Part shown: in pieces, positions 18,699 to 27,425 of the stretch
Layout of the letters: every line of letters starts with the position of its first letter
Position numbering within the stretch: the first letter of the stretch is position 1
DNA from: Mesorhizobium huakuii
Lineage (GTDB): Bacteria; Pseudomonadota; Alphaproteobacteria; Rhizobiales; Rhizobiaceae
Length of the DNA: 64,000 nt
Assembly (NCBI RefSeq): GCF_030160235.1
Contig: NZ_BSNY01000027.1
Span: 225,384 to 289,383 of the forward strand
Direction: 5' to 3'
Program-made: the position numbers and the translations under genes
The notes under the pieces: generated by a model
The model's input: only the letters and a program-made list of their open reading frames with translations
The model's database searches: none
Told to the model about the DNA's origin: nothing

Positions 18699-19423
18699 TC
18701 GACCATCGCGGCGAGCTCATCGACGGTTTCAGCCGAAGGCACCTCCGGCAGATCAGGCCTGCGGACCATGACCACGTCGATGCCAAGTGCTCGCGCGGCG
18801 GCAATCTTCCCGTAAGTGGCAGCGCCGCCGCTGTTCTTGGAGACGACGACGTCGATACGATGCTTTTCGAGCAGCGCGCGTTCTTCCGCCTCGCCAAACG
18901 GCCCACGAGCCAGCAGATAGCTCGCATCCGGCACGGCCAGCTTCGGCTCGACGGGATCGACGCTGCGAATGAGGTAGTGATGCCGGGGGGCTGCTTCGAA
19001 GGCAGCAACCTCTTGCCGGCCAAGCGCCAGGAAGACGCGCCGCGGCGCCGGACCAAGCGCTTGCACGGCCTCGCCTGTTGTGTCGACCAGCGTCCAGCGG
19101 TCGCCTTCGACAGGCTCCCAGCCGGGACGGCGCAAGGCAAGGATCGGCACGCCGGTCAGCCGCGCCGCTTGCGCGGCATTGGCCGAGATTCGCGCGGCAT
19201 AGGGATGTGTGGCGTCGATCATCAGGTCGGTGCCGGTCTCCCTGAGATAGGCGGCCAGCCCCTCGGCGCCGCCAAAGCCGCCGCTTCGCACGGGCACGCC
19301 TTGCGCGACCGGGTTTTCCGTGCGGCCGGCCAAAGACAGCGTGACCGAGGCGCGTACCACCAGTTTGCCGGCCAGTTGCCGGGCTTCCGTGGTGCCGCCG
19401 AGGATCAGAATGCGGTGGGTCAT
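18662..19423 (-). CDS. cobK: Precorrin-6A reductase, antisense within the cob operon
   Basis: CobK is the NADPH-dependent reductase of the precorrin-6A macrocycle. The 253-residue product begins MTHRILILGGTTEARQLAGKL and contains LMIDATHPYAARISANA, RVFLALGRQEVAAF and VVSKNSGGAATYGKIAAARALGI, all family features. It is encoded on the minus strand, while every other cob gene here is on the plus strand. Its 3' end overlaps cobJ by 37 bases. Its start (19423, or 19426 if the preceding ATG is used) is one base from, or overlaps, the cobL start codon in CATCATG. Its promoter must therefore lie inside cobL. The long in-frame extension upstream to 20740 is a shadow of cobL. Confidence 0.94.
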   Translation of the reverse strand: MTHRILILGGTTEARQLAGKLVVRASVTLSLAGRTENPVAQGVPVRSGGFGGAEGLAAYLRETGTDLMIDATHPYAARISANAAQAARLTGVPILALRRPGWEPVEGDRWTLVDTTGEAVQALGPAPRRVFLALGRQEVAAFEAAPRHHYLIRSVDPVEPKLAVPDASYLLARGPFGEAEERALLEKHRIDVVVSKNSGGAATYGKIAAARALGIDVVMVRRPDLPEVPSAETVDELAAMVDHFIEPAAERGV

Positions 19424-19424
19424 C

Positions 19425-20660
19425 ATGCCTGCTGAAAGTTCGCGCGGCGCCAGGCCGAAATGGCTGACGGTGATCGGCATCGGCGAGGACGGTTTAGCGG
19501 GTCTCGGCGACGAGGCCAAGCAGCGGATTGCCAAGGCCGAGATCATCTTCGGCGGCAAGCGCCATCTGGCGCTGGTCGCGTCCTTCGCCAAGGGCGAGCC
19601 GCGTCCCTGGCCAGTGCCTTTCGATGCCGGGATGGCCGACGTGCTGGCGCTTGCCGGCAGAAACGTCTGTGTGCTCGCCTCCGGCGATCCCTTCTTCCAC
19701 GGGGTGGGCGCCACCCTCGCCCGCAAGGTCAAGCCGCGGGAAATGCATGTCATTCCCGCGCCGTCGGCGGTTTCGCTGGCGGCCGCCCGCCTTGGCTGGG
19801 CGCTGCAGGATATCGAGACCGTCTCGTTGCATGGCCGGCCGCTCGACCTGATCCGACCCTTACTGCAGCCCAATGCGCGCATCCTGGTGCTGACGTCGGA
19901 TGCAGAAGCGCCGGATGCAATTGCCCGCCTGCTCACCGAACTCGATTTCGGTGCATCGCGACTGACGGTCCTGGAGGCATTGGGTGGGCCAAAGGAGAGC
20001 CAGCGCACTGCACGCGCGGATGCCTTCGACCTCGAAAACATCAATCCGCTCAATGTGCTGGCCATCGAAATTGATTCGAATCCGCAAGCCCGCGTCCTGC
20101 CGCTCACGGTTGGCCTCGCCGACCATCTGTTCGACCATGACGGCCAGATCACCAAACGCGAAATCCGCGCCATCACCCTGTCGTCTCTGGCGCCGAGGCG
20201 CGGCGAATTGCTGTGGGATATCGGCGCCGGCTCCGGCTCCATCGGCATCGAATGGATGCTGGCGCACCCCTTGATGCGCACGATCGCCATCGAAGCCGAT
20301 CCGACCCGCGCCGCCCGCATCCATCGCAACGCCGCCGCCTGTGGTGTTCCCGGCCTTGTCGTGGTGGAAGGCAGCGCGCCCAAGGCGCTTGCCAAACTGG
20401 ACACGCCGGACGCGATCTTCATCGGCGGTGGCGGCAGCGATACCGGTGTGCTGAGCGCTGCCACCAAGGCGCTGCGCCCTGGCGGCCGGCTCGTCGCCAA
20501 CGCCGTCACGCTGGAGATGGAAGCCTTGCTACTCGCGCAGCACACAAAGCTTGGTGGTGATCTCACCCGGATAGCCATTTCTCGCGCCTCGCCGGTCGGC
20601 TCGATGCAGGCCTGGCGGCCGGCCATGCCGGTCACCCAATGGAGCTGGGTGAAGCCATGA
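19425..20660 (+). CDS. cobL: Precorrin-6B C5,C15-methyltransferase (decarboxylating)
   Basis: CobL methylates C-5 and C-15 and decarboxylates the C-12 acetate of the precorrin-6B ring. Its two domains are visible. Residues about 14-210 are a tetrapyrrole methylase (LTVIGIGEDGLAGL, LASGDPFFHGVG, VIPAPSAVSLAAARLGW). Residues 230-411 are a CbiT-like SAM methyltransferase (LLWDIGAGSGSIGIEW). The ATG at 19425 gives 411 residues, close to the known 413. No strong ribosome-binding site is visible before it. Upstream bases belong to cobK on the other strand, so transcription must read through antisense cobK or start within it. The stop overlaps the next gene. Confidence 0.95.
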   Translation: MPAESSRGARPKWLTVIGIGEDGLAGLGDEAKQRIAKAEIIFGGKRHLALVASFAKGEPRPWPVPFDAGMADVLALAGRNVCVLASGDPFFHGVGATLARKVKPREMHVIPAPSAVSLAAARLGWALQDIETVSLHGRPLDLIRPLLQPNARILVLTSDAEAPDAIARLLTELDFGASRLTVLEALGGPKESQRTARADAFDLENINPLNVLAIEIDSNPQARVLPLTVGLADHLFDHDGQITKREIRAITLSSLAPRRGELLWDIGAGSGSIGIEWMLAHPLMRTIAIEADPTRAARIHRNAAACGVPGLVVVEGSAPKALAKLDTPDAIFIGGGGSDTGVLSAATKALRPGGRLVANAVTLEMEALLLAQHTKLGGDLTRIAISRASPVGSMQAWRPAMPVTQWSWVKP

Positions 20661-21043
20661 TGGTCGCGGGAATCGGCAGCCGAAAAGGCGTGAGCGTCGA
20701 AGATGTGCTTGCCGCGATTGAAACCGCTCTCGAAACGCATGGTCTGGCCATGACGGCGATTTCCGCACTGGCAACTGCCACACTGAAGAAGGATGAAGCA
20801 GCGATTGCTGCAGCCGGAGGCGCGTTGAATCTCCCGGTCATCATCGTCGATGACGCGGCCCTTCGGGATGTCTCAAGGGAAACGCTGAGCCATTCCAGCC
20901 TTTCGCAAGAAGTCGCCGGCACGCCCTCGGTTTCCGAAGCATCCGCCCTTGCCGTGGCAGGCGCCGGCGCAAAATTGCTTGGCCCCCGCATCGTGCTTGG
21001 CCCGGTCACCTGCGCCATCGCCATCAGCGGAGACGCGCCATGA
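20657..21043 (+). CDS. cobE: CobE / CbiG C-terminal-domain protein
   Basis: This 128-residue protein is of the CobE family, related to the C-terminal domain of CbiG. CobE is required for cobalamin synthesis in Pseudomonas denitrificans but its exact reaction is not settled. Visible family features are the opening [35 protein letters not shown] and the [22 protein letters not shown] block near the C-terminus. I favour the ATG at 20657 because it overlaps the cobL stop (ATGA), as with other junctions here; an in-frame ATG at 20639 would add six residues. The stop overlaps cobM by four bases. Confidence 0.88.
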   Translation: MMVAGIGSRKGVSVEDVLAAIETALETHGLAMTAISALATATLKKDEAAIAAAGGALNLPVIIVDDAALRDVSRETLSHSSLSQEVAGTPSVSEASALAVAGAGAKLLGPRIVLGPVTCAIAISGDAP

Positions 21044-21804
21044 CCGTTCATTTCATCGGCGCCGGTCCGGGCGCCGCCGACCTCATCACGCTGCGCGGCG
21101 CCAGGCTCCTGGCAAGCTGCCCGGTCTGCCTGCATGCCGGGTCGATCGTCGCGCCCGAATTGCTGCAGCATTGCGCGCCGGGAACAAAACTGATCGACAC
21201 CGCGCCAATGTCGCTCGACGAGATCGAGGCGGCCTATGTCGAGGCCCACAAGGCAGGCCATGATGTCGCCCGCTTGCATTCCGGCGACCTGTCGGTGTGG
21301 AGCGCCGTTGCCGAACAGATCCGCCGGCTGGAAAAGCAAGGCATCCCCTACACGCTGACACCGGGCGTCCCGTCCTTCGCTGCAGCCGCCGCAGCACTTC
21401 GCCGCGAACTGACGATCCCCGAAGTCGCACAGAGCCTGGTGCTGACCCGCGTCTCCGGACGTGCCTCGAAAATGCCGCCCGGTGAGACGCTGGCCGGCTT
21501 CGGCCGCACCGGCGCCACGCTCGCCATTCATCTTGCCATTCACGCCATCGACCGCGTCGTCGCCGAATTGACGCCGCATTATGGCGGCGATTGTCCGGTG
21601 GCGATCGTCTTCCGCGCCTCCTGGCCGGATGAACGGGTGTTGACGGGAACGCTGGAAACGATCGAGGCACAGCTGGCCGCCGATCCGATGGAGCGCACTG
21701 CGATCATCTTCGTCGGCCGTTCGTTGGCGGCGGAAGATTTTGGCGAGAGTTCATTGTACGACGCCCACTACCAGCGGCGTTTTCGCGGACGGGACGGATT
21801 GTGA
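21040..21804 (+). CDS. cobM: Precorrin-4 C11-methyltransferase
   Basis: CobM transfers a methyl group from SAM to C-11 of precorrin-4. The 254-residue product starts [20 protein letters not shown] and contains [18 protein letters not shown] and [17 protein letters not shown]. It also has the family-specific [19 protein letters not shown] and [20 protein letters not shown], so the assignment over other tetrapyrrole methylases is firm. It begins in the ATGA overlap with cobE and ends in a GTGA overlap with cobA. Confidence 0.96.
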   Translation: MTVHFIGAGPGAADLITLRGARLLASCPVCLHAGSIVAPELLQHCAPGTKLIDTAPMSLDEIEAAYVEAHKAGHDVARLHSGDLSVWSAVAEQIRRLEKQGIPYTLTPGVPSFAAAAAALRRELTIPEVAQSLVLTRVSGRASKMPPGETLAGFGRTGATLAIHLAIHAIDRVVAELTPHYGGDCPVAIVFRASWPDERVLTGTLETIEAQLAADPMERTAIIFVGRSLAAEDFGESSLYDAHYQRRFRGRDGL

Positions 21805-22619
21805 GCGGCAACACCAAAAACACCGGCGGCAACGCCACGCTCGAACAGGCGCTCGCCCGGCTGAACTTCAGGCCGCGCCCGCTGGAGCCGGGCCATGTCT
21901 GGCTGGCCGGCGCCGGCCCCGGCGACCCCGGCTGCCTGACGCTGGAAGTGCTGGCGGCCTTGGCCGAGGCGGATGCGCTGGTCTACGACGCGCTGGTCTC
22001 GCCTGATGTCGTCGCCGTTGCCGCGAACGCCGAACTGTTCTTTGCCGGCAAGCGCGGCGGCCAGCCATCGATGAAGCAGGACGACATCACCGCTCTGCTG
22101 GTCCGACTGGCGCGCGAAGGCCGCCGCGTCGTCAGGCTCAAGGGCGGCGATCCCTATATTTTCGGCCGTGGCGGCGAAGAAGCCTTGGCGCTCGCACGCG
22201 AAACCATTCCATTCCGCGTCCTGCCGGGCCTGACATCCGGCCTCAGCGCGCTCGCCGCCACCGGCATCCCGGCCACCATGCGCGGCATCAACAAGGCGGT
22301 GATCCTGGCGACCGGCCACGCCGCCGGCACCGATGACGACATCGACTGGGCGGCAATCGCCCGCACCGGCCAGCCGGTCGTCGTCTATATGGGCATGGCC
22401 AATCTACCGCTGATCGCGGCCGCTTTGCTCGATGGCGGGCTGGCGCCGTCGACGCCGGCGGCCGTGATCGTCGCCGCCACCACGCCGCAGGAGCGGACCG
22501 TCGTCGCCACGCTCGCAACCATTGCCGAGGAAGCGGCAGCCGCAGGCCTTGCCTCGCCGGCGCTGATCGTCGTCGGTGGCATCGTCGCCATGCGCGCGGC
22601 CTTGACGGGGCAGGCATGA
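21801..22619 (+). CDS. cobA: Uroporphyrinogen-III C-methyltransferase
   Basis: This SUMT enzyme (CobA in the aerobic nomenclature) methylates uroporphyrinogen III at C-2 and C-7 to give precorrin-2, the entry step to cobalamin and sirohaem. The 272-residue product starts at GTG 21801 overlapping the cobM stop. It has [19 protein letters not shown], the [18 protein letters not shown] loop and [20 protein letters not shown]. There is no CysG-type oxidase/chelatase domain, so it is the stand-alone form. Its place in the B12-controlled operon argues for the cobalamin-dedicated copy. Confidence 0.95.
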   Translation: MSGNTKNTGGNATLEQALARLNFRPRPLEPGHVWLAGAGPGDPGCLTLEVLAALAEADALVYDALVSPDVVAVAANAELFFAGKRGGQPSMKQDDITALLVRLAREGRRVVRLKGGDPYIFGRGGEEALALARETIPFRVLPGLTSGLSALAATGIPATMRGINKAVILATGHAAGTDDDIDWAAIARTGQPVVVYMGMANLPLIAAALLDGGLAPSTPAAVIVAATTPQERTVVATLATIAEEAAAAGLASPALIVVGGIVAMRAALTGQA

Positions 22620-23935
22620 CCGCCCGCGCCATCATCATCGGCGCGCCGCGCTCCGGCTCGGGCAAGACCAGCGTCACCATCGGCATCCTGCGCGCGCTCA
22701 CCCGGCGCGGCCTGAAGGTGCGCGGCGCCAAATCGGGTCCCGACTATATCGACCCCGGTTTCCACACCGCCGCGACCGGCCTGTCCGGCGTCAATCTCGA
22801 CAGCTGGGCAATGCCGCCATCGCTGCTCAATGCGCTGGCCGCGCAACAGGCCGACGACACCGATTTCGTCATCCTCGAAAGCGCCATGGGCCTGTTCGAC
22901 GGCATTCCCGCGGCGCCGGGGCGCACCGGCTCGGCCGCCGATCTCGCCCGTCTCTACGGCCTGCCGGTGCTGCTGGTGCTCGACGTGTCGGGCCAGTCGA
23001 CCACGGCGGCGGCCGTCGCCAAGGGGTTTGCCACCTACGATCCCGATGTGCGCATGGCCGGCGTCGTGCTCAACCGGCTGGGCAGCGAGCGTCATCGCAA
23101 GCTGTCCGGCGATGCGATCGAGGCGATCGGCCTGCCCGTGGTCGGCGCCATCTTGCGCGACCCCACGCTCAATCTGCCCGAGCGCCACCTCGGCCTTGTC
23201 CAGGCCGGCGAGTATGATGATCTGATGGCGCATCTCGACCGGCTTGCCGACATGGCGGAGAAATCGCTCGACCTCGATGCCGTGATGAGGTTGGCGACGC
23301 CCCTTGCTCCGGAGGCCGGCGGCTTTGGCGATGCGTTGCAGCCGCCCGGTCAACACATCGCGCTGGCCGAGGATGCCGCCTTCACCTTCCTCTATCCGCA
23401 TGTCGCCGCCTGTTGGCGCAAGGCCGGCGCGGAGATCGTTCCGTTCTCGCCGCTCGCCGACGAAGCACCCGACGAGAGCTGCGATGTCTGCTGGCTGCCC
23501 GGCGGCTATCCCGAGCTTCACGCCGGCAAGCTTGCCGCTGCCGACACCTTCAAAGCCGGCATGGCAAGATTTGCGGCGACGAAGCCGATCCATGGCGAGT
23601 GCGGCGGCTTCATGGTGCTTGGCGAAGCGCTGGAGGATGCATCAGGCGAAACACATCGCATGCTTGGCCTGCTCGGCCACGCCACCAGCTTCGCCAAACG
23701 GAAAATGAATCTCGGCTATCGCGAGGCGCGGCTGCGCGCCGATTGCCCGCTCGGCATGCAGGGCGCGCTGATCCGCGGCCATGAATTCCACTATGCGCAG
23801 ATGACGGCCACCGGCAATGACGAGCCGCTGGCCGACCTCGCCGACGGCCAGGGCAATCCGATCGGCGCTTCCGGCTATCGGCGCGGCCATGTCAGCGGTA
23901 CCTTCTTCCACGCGATAGCGAAGGCCGGCGCATGA
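22616..23935 (+). CDS. cobB: Hydrogenobyrinic/cobyrinic acid a,c-diamide synthase
   Basis: CobB amidates the a and c side chains of hydrogenobyrinic acid using glutamine and ATP, making the substrate of the CobN chelatase. The 439-residue product has an N-terminal dethiobiotin-synthetase-like ATPase domain with P-loop GAPRSGSGKTSVTIG and the KSGPDYIDPGFH motif. The C-terminal class-I glutamine amidotransferase domain carries the nucleophile in HGECGGFMVLG and a histidine block in GHVSGTFFHA. It begins in a TGACC/ATGA overlap with cobA and overlaps cobS by four bases. Confidence 0.95.
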   Translation: MTARAIIIGAPRSGSGKTSVTIGILRALTRRGLKVRGAKSGPDYIDPGFHTAATGLSGVNLDSWAMPPSLLNALAAQQADDTDFVILESAMGLFDGIPAAPGRTGSAADLARLYGLPVLLVLDVSGQSTTAAAVAKGFATYDPDVRMAGVVLNRLGSERHRKLSGDAIEAIGLPVVGAILRDPTLNLPERHLGLVQAGEYDDLMAHLDRLADMAEKSLDLDAVMRLATPLAPEAGGFGDALQPPGQHIALAEDAAFTFLYPHVAACWRKAGAEIVPFSPLADEAPDESCDVCWLPGGYPELHAGKLAAADTFKAGMARFAATKPIHGECGGFMVLGEALEDASGETHRMLGLLGHATSFAKRKMNLGYREARLRADCPLGMQGALIRGHEFHYAQMTATGNDEPLADLADGQGNPIGASGYRRGHVSGTFFHAIAKAGA

Positions 23936-24711
23936 AGCTTCCGAATTTGACCCTTTCGCCGCGGCAAATCCTCGATGACGTCGCGCTTTGCCTGGTCTTC
24001 TTCACCCGCCTGCCCTTGCCCGACCTCGACTTTCGCGGCCGCGGCCTCGCCGCCGCGATCTGGGCGGCACCGGTCGCCGGCGTCGTCGTCGGCCTGATCG
24101 GCGCCATTGTCTTTGCCACGGCGGAACGATTCGGCCTTGCCATGGGGCCGGCGGCGGCACTTGCCCTTGTTGCAACCGTGATCACCACCGGCTGCCTGCA
24201 CGAGGATGGACTGTCCGACGTCGCGGACGGCTTTGGCGGCGGCAAATCGCGCGGCCGCAAACTCGACATCATGCGCGACAGCCGCATCGGCGCCTATGGC
24301 GCCATGGCGCTGGCCCTGTCGCTGCTGATCCGCTGGAACGTGCTTTCGGAGCTGGTGGATCCCACTCAGGCTCTCTTTGCCCTTGTTGCCGCGCATGCGG
24401 CCTCGCGCGGCGTGCTGGGCGCCTTCATGCACCTCTTGCCGCCGGCGCGCTCCGACGGACTCTCGGCCGGTGCCGGTACCGTCTCGCTTGAAACGGCGAT
24501 CGCCGGCGCCGTGCTTGGCGCGATCCCGCTTCTCCTGCTTGGGGTCGGCGGCGCCATCGCGGCGCTGATCCTGCTCGGCCTGTTCTTTGCCGCCTTCCAT
24601 GCCCTTTGCCTCAGCCAGATCGGTGGCCAGACCGGCGACACGATCGGCGCCCTGCAGCAGGTCAGCGAAATCGCGGTGCTTCTCGTCGCGTCCGTAGCGC
24701 TTTCCTCTTGA
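23932..24711 (+). CDS. cobS: Adenosylcobinamide-GDP ribazoletransferase
   Basis: CobS (CobV in the P. denitrificans scheme) joins adenosylcobinamide-GDP to alpha-ribazole in the membrane, the last step of the nucleotide-loop assembly. The 259-residue product is highly hydrophobic with about six to seven helices. It carries the family motifs FFTRLPLPDLDFRG, GCLHEDGLSDVADGFGGG, the metal-binding DIMRDSRIGAYG and the C-terminal GGQTGDTIGALQQVSEIA. The name should not be confused with the chelatase subunit CobS. It overlaps cobB by four bases and is followed 29 bases later by cobT. Confidence 0.95.
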   Translation: MKLPNLTLSPRQILDDVALCLVFFTRLPLPDLDFRGRGLAAAIWAAPVAGVVVGLIGAIVFATAERFGLAMGPAAALALVATVITTGCLHEDGLSDVADGFGGGKSRGRKLDIMRDSRIGAYGAMALALSLLIRWNVLSELVDPTQALFALVAAHAASRGVLGAFMHLLPPARSDGLSAGAGTVSLETAIAGAVLGAIPLLLLGVGGAIAALILLGLFFAAFHALCLSQIGGQTGDTIGALQQVSEIAVLLVASVALSS

Positions 24712-24740
24712 CCTGATTCCCTTCCGGAGACCTTGCCCCC

Positions 24741-25751
24741 ATGCCCTTCAAATCCCTCGATGAATTGCGCGCAGCCTGCCTCGACCTGCCCGCCGGCAGC
24801 GATACCGCCGCGAAGGCCGTTTCCAGCCGCCAGGACACGCTCACCAAGCCGCAAGGCAGCCTCGGCCGGCTGGAAACCATCGCCGCCTGGCTGGCGTGCT
24901 GGCAGGGCCGCGACATGCCCAGGCTGGATAGGGTGAAAGTCTTCGTCTTCGCCGGCAATCACGGCGTCACCGCCCAGGGCGTGTCGGCCTATCCCTCCGA
25001 AGTCACCGTGCAGATGGTGGCGAACTTCGCCGGCGGCGGCGCGGCCATCAACCAGCTCGCCCGCATCGCCGGCGCCGAACTCGATGTCATCCCGCTCGAT
25101 CTCGACCATCCGACCGGCGACTTCACGCAAGTGCCGGCAATGGATGAGAAAGCCTTCCTTGCTGCCGTTTCAGCCGGCTATGACGCGGTGACGAAAGACC
25201 TCGATCTGGTCTGCTTCGGCGAAATGGGCATCGGCAACACCACGCCGGCGGCCGCCATTTCGGCGGCGCTGTTCGGCGGCGGCGCGGAAAAATGGACCGG
25301 ACGAGGCACCGGCGTCGACGATGCCGGCCTGAAGCGCAAGGTGGTCGCCATCGAAGCCGGCCTCAAGCGCCACGCCGCCGCCCTTGCCGACCCGCTGGGC
25401 GTTGCCGCTTCACTTGGCGGCCGTGAACTCGCCGCCATCTTCGGCGCCACGCTGGCCGCCCGCCATCTCGGCATACCCGTGCTGCTCGACGGCTTCGTCT
25501 GCACCGCCGCCGCCGCCCCGCTGGCCAGGTTGCATCCGACCGGCCTCGCTCACACCATTGCCGCTCATGTCTCTGCTGAATCGGGCCATCGCGGCCTGCT
25601 CGAAGCGCTCGGCCTGCCGCCGCTGCTCGATCTCGGCATGCGGCTCGGCGAAGGGTCCGGCGCCTGCCTGGCCGTCAACATCGTCCGCTCGGCATTGGAG
25701 TGCCACGCAAGGATGGCTAGCTTTGCCGAGGCGGGGGTATCGGAGAAGTAG
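24741..25751 (+). CDS. cobT: Nicotinate-nucleotide-dimethylbenzimidazole phosphoribosyltransferase
   Basis: CobT (CobU in the P. denitrificans scheme) makes alpha-ribazole phosphate from dimethylbenzimidazole and nicotinate mononucleotide. The 336-residue product shows KPQGSLGRLE, FAGNHGVTAQGVSAYPSEVT and FGEMGIGNTTPAAAISAAL. It also has LLDLGMRLGEGSGA, which contains the catalytic glutamate. CGGAGA lies about ten bases before the ATG at 24741. It is the last gene of the plus-strand cobalamin run. No clear intrinsic terminator follows it. Confidence 0.96.
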   Translation: MPFKSLDELRAACLDLPAGSDTAAKAVSSRQDTLTKPQGSLGRLETIAAWLACWQGRDMPRLDRVKVFVFAGNHGVTAQGVSAYPSEVTVQMVANFAGGGAAINQLARIAGAELDVIPLDLDHPTGDFTQVPAMDEKAFLAAVSAGYDAVTKDLDLVCFGEMGIGNTTPAAAISAALFGGGAEKWTGRGTGVDDAGLKRKVVAIEAGLKRHAAALADPLGVAASLGGRELAAIFGATLAARHLGIPVLLDGFVCTAAAAPLARLHPTGLAHTIAAHVSAESGHRGLLEALGLPPLLDLGMRLGEGSGACLAVNIVRSALECHARMASFAEAGVSEK

Positions 25752-25844
25752 TTCCAGACTCCGCCGGTTCGGTCGACCAAGCCGCTCTCGCCATGGCAGG
25801 AGCGGCATCTTCCGGTTGCGGCGATTCTCGAATAGATCTGGCGG

Positions 25845-26102
25845 ATGAAAAAGCTTCATCCCGCAGCCGCTGCCGTGGCTATTGCCGTAGTGCTTGCACT
25901 TGTGCTTTGGCGCAGTGGATACTCCAGCTACGGCCCGATCGACACAGCGATTTTCGTTGTCTTCCTGGTTTTCTTCTGGTGGTTGATCAGCGATTTTTCA
26001 GGCGGCAAAGGCGAAACTGACGCTAATGAAGCTAAAGGCGTAGAAAAGAACATTGCTTTTCGATTCGGCAGATTTCTAAGCCGCGTTTTTGGACGCGGTT
26101 AG
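25845..26102 (+). CDS. Small membrane protein of unknown function
   Basis: This 85-residue open frame encodes two hydrophobic segments (about residues 8-22 and 32-50, the latter rich in Phe and Trp: IFVVFLVFFWWLISDF), followed by a charged tail. Codon use looks like a real gene and the hydrophobic pattern is coherent, but the ribosome-binding site is weak and I recognise no family. It lies 93 bases beyond cobT on the same strand, so it might be read through from the cob operon, but nothing ties it to cobalamin. Confidence 0.5.
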   Translation: MKKLHPAAAAVAIAVVLALVLWRSGYSSYGPIDTAIFVVFLVFFWWLISDFSGGKGETDANEAKGVEKNIAFRFGRFLSRVFGRG

Positions 26103-26233
26103 ATCGTCATGAGCGCCAAATGGCGGTGCTGCCAAATAGCGGTGCTGGTTGACAACCGCAGCCAAGCACTTCGCCAAAGACGCGCCAGACGCATCTCGCT
26201 TTCAGGGTCTTTCCACCAAGTCTTCTAGGAATT
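26103..26233. repeat. Intergenic stretch with a short tandem repeat
   Basis: Between the small membrane protein and the tRNA gene, a 16-base unit GCCAAATGGCGGTGCT is directly repeated (26115-26130 and 26131-26146) with one mismatch. I see nothing else in this stretch. Confidence 0.6.
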
Positions 26234-26309
<76 letters not shown>

Positions 26310-26415
26310 ACTCGGCCGGCAAAAACCGGCGTTGGCGGGCATATAGCCGCCACCATCGGTCATGTCTAGCCCTGCCGGAATCATTTCCCGACAAATCGAC
26401 AAACCCTTTCCGCGA

Positions 26416-27324
26416 TCAGACGAAAAGCTTCCCTTCCGCCACCTTGACCGCGTGGCCGCCAATGCGTGCCGAGGCCAGTTTTCCGCCTTGCACGGTCAGT
26501 TCCAGGCGGATGCGCGACGGCCGGCCCATTTCCAGCCCCTGCTCGATCCAAAGCTGCGAAATGCCATCCGTCGGAGCATCGAAATGCATGATGGCGCCGG
26601 CAAAGGCCGCCGCCGCCGAACCGGTTGCCGGATCTTCATAGGACGGCGTGCCCGGCACGATCATGCGGACATGGAAGGCGCTTTCGTGGTTCACCGTCTC
26701 GCGGCAATAGACGTACGGGCTGGCGAAGGCCCATTCGCTCTTGCGCGGCGCCAGCTCCGACCATGCCTGGTTGTCCAGCCGGATGCGGCCCGCCGCTTCG
26801 AGATTGGCGACCGGGATCGTCACATAGGGCACGCCCGCCGACCAGAAGGCGACGCGGTGATTCTCGAAGCCGATCTCATGCGGCGCAAGGCCGAGGGCGG
26901 CACCGATCGCCTGCGGATCGGCCTCCAGCTTCAACGGCTCCGGCAATTTCGCCAGGTCGAACTCGGCGAAGGTAGCGCCATCATGCGTGCTGACGGCGCA
27001 GCGCACCGGGCCGATGTTTTCCTCCAGCACGAAGATGCCGGCTCCGCCCTCGCCGGCCATTTCGGCAAGCGCGATTGCCGAACCCACCGTCGGATGGCCG
27101 GCGAACGGCATTTCATAATCCGGAGTGAAGATGCGGATGCGGTTTTTATGCTTGGGATTATCCGGCGGCAGCACAAAGACCGTCTCGGACAGGTTGAATT
27201 CGCGGGCGATGGCCTGCATCGCTACCGTGTCCAGACCTTTGCAATCCAACACCACGGCCAGCGGGTTACCGGCCAGTCGCTCGGTCGTAAACACATCGTA
27301 AAGCAAGTAATTCCGGGTTTGCAT
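26416..27324 (-). CDS. PhzF family isomerase/epimerase-like protein
   Basis: This 302-residue protein belongs to the PhzF (phenazine biosynthesis-like) family of diaminopimelate-epimerase-fold enzymes. Visible features are LLYDVFTTERLAGNPLAVV at the N-terminus, FNLSETVFVLPP with the family's catalytic glutamate, FAGHPTVGSAIAL, and EDPATGSAAAAFAG near residue 250. I start at the ATG at 27324 (MQTRNYLLYDVF), preceded by GAGGCAGGA; the longer frame to 27414 lacks family likeness. There are no phenazine genes nearby, so the substrate is unknown and the name denotes fold only. It is divergent from the exporter genes that follow. Confidence 0.9.
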   Translation of the reverse strand: MQTRNYLLYDVFTTERLAGNPLAVVLDCKGLDTVAMQAIAREFNLSETVFVLPPDNPKHKNRIRIFTPDYEMPFAGHPTVGSAIALAEMAGEGGAGIFVLEENIGPVRCAVSTHDGATFAEFDLAKLPEPLKLEADPQAIGAALGLAPHEIGFENHRVAFWSAGVPYVTIPVANLEAAGRIRLDNQAWSELAPRKSEWAFASPYVYCRETVNHESAFHVRMIVPGTPSYEDPATGSAAAAFAGAIMHFDAPTDGISQLWIEQGLEMGRPSRIRLELTVQGGKLASARIGGHAVKVAEGKLFV

Positions 27325-27425
27325 TCCTGCCTCAATCCCAACATGGGCGAAATTTAATTTGATATTTGAACCGGCAACCCTGATCTGTGCACAGACAGGG
27401 ACATTACGCATCATAGGGGTCCGAC

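Noticed and set aside
26416-27324. Phenazine biosynthesis function for the PhzF-like protein
   Set aside because: No other phz genes are present, and the family is widespread outside phenazine producers; only the fold is supported.
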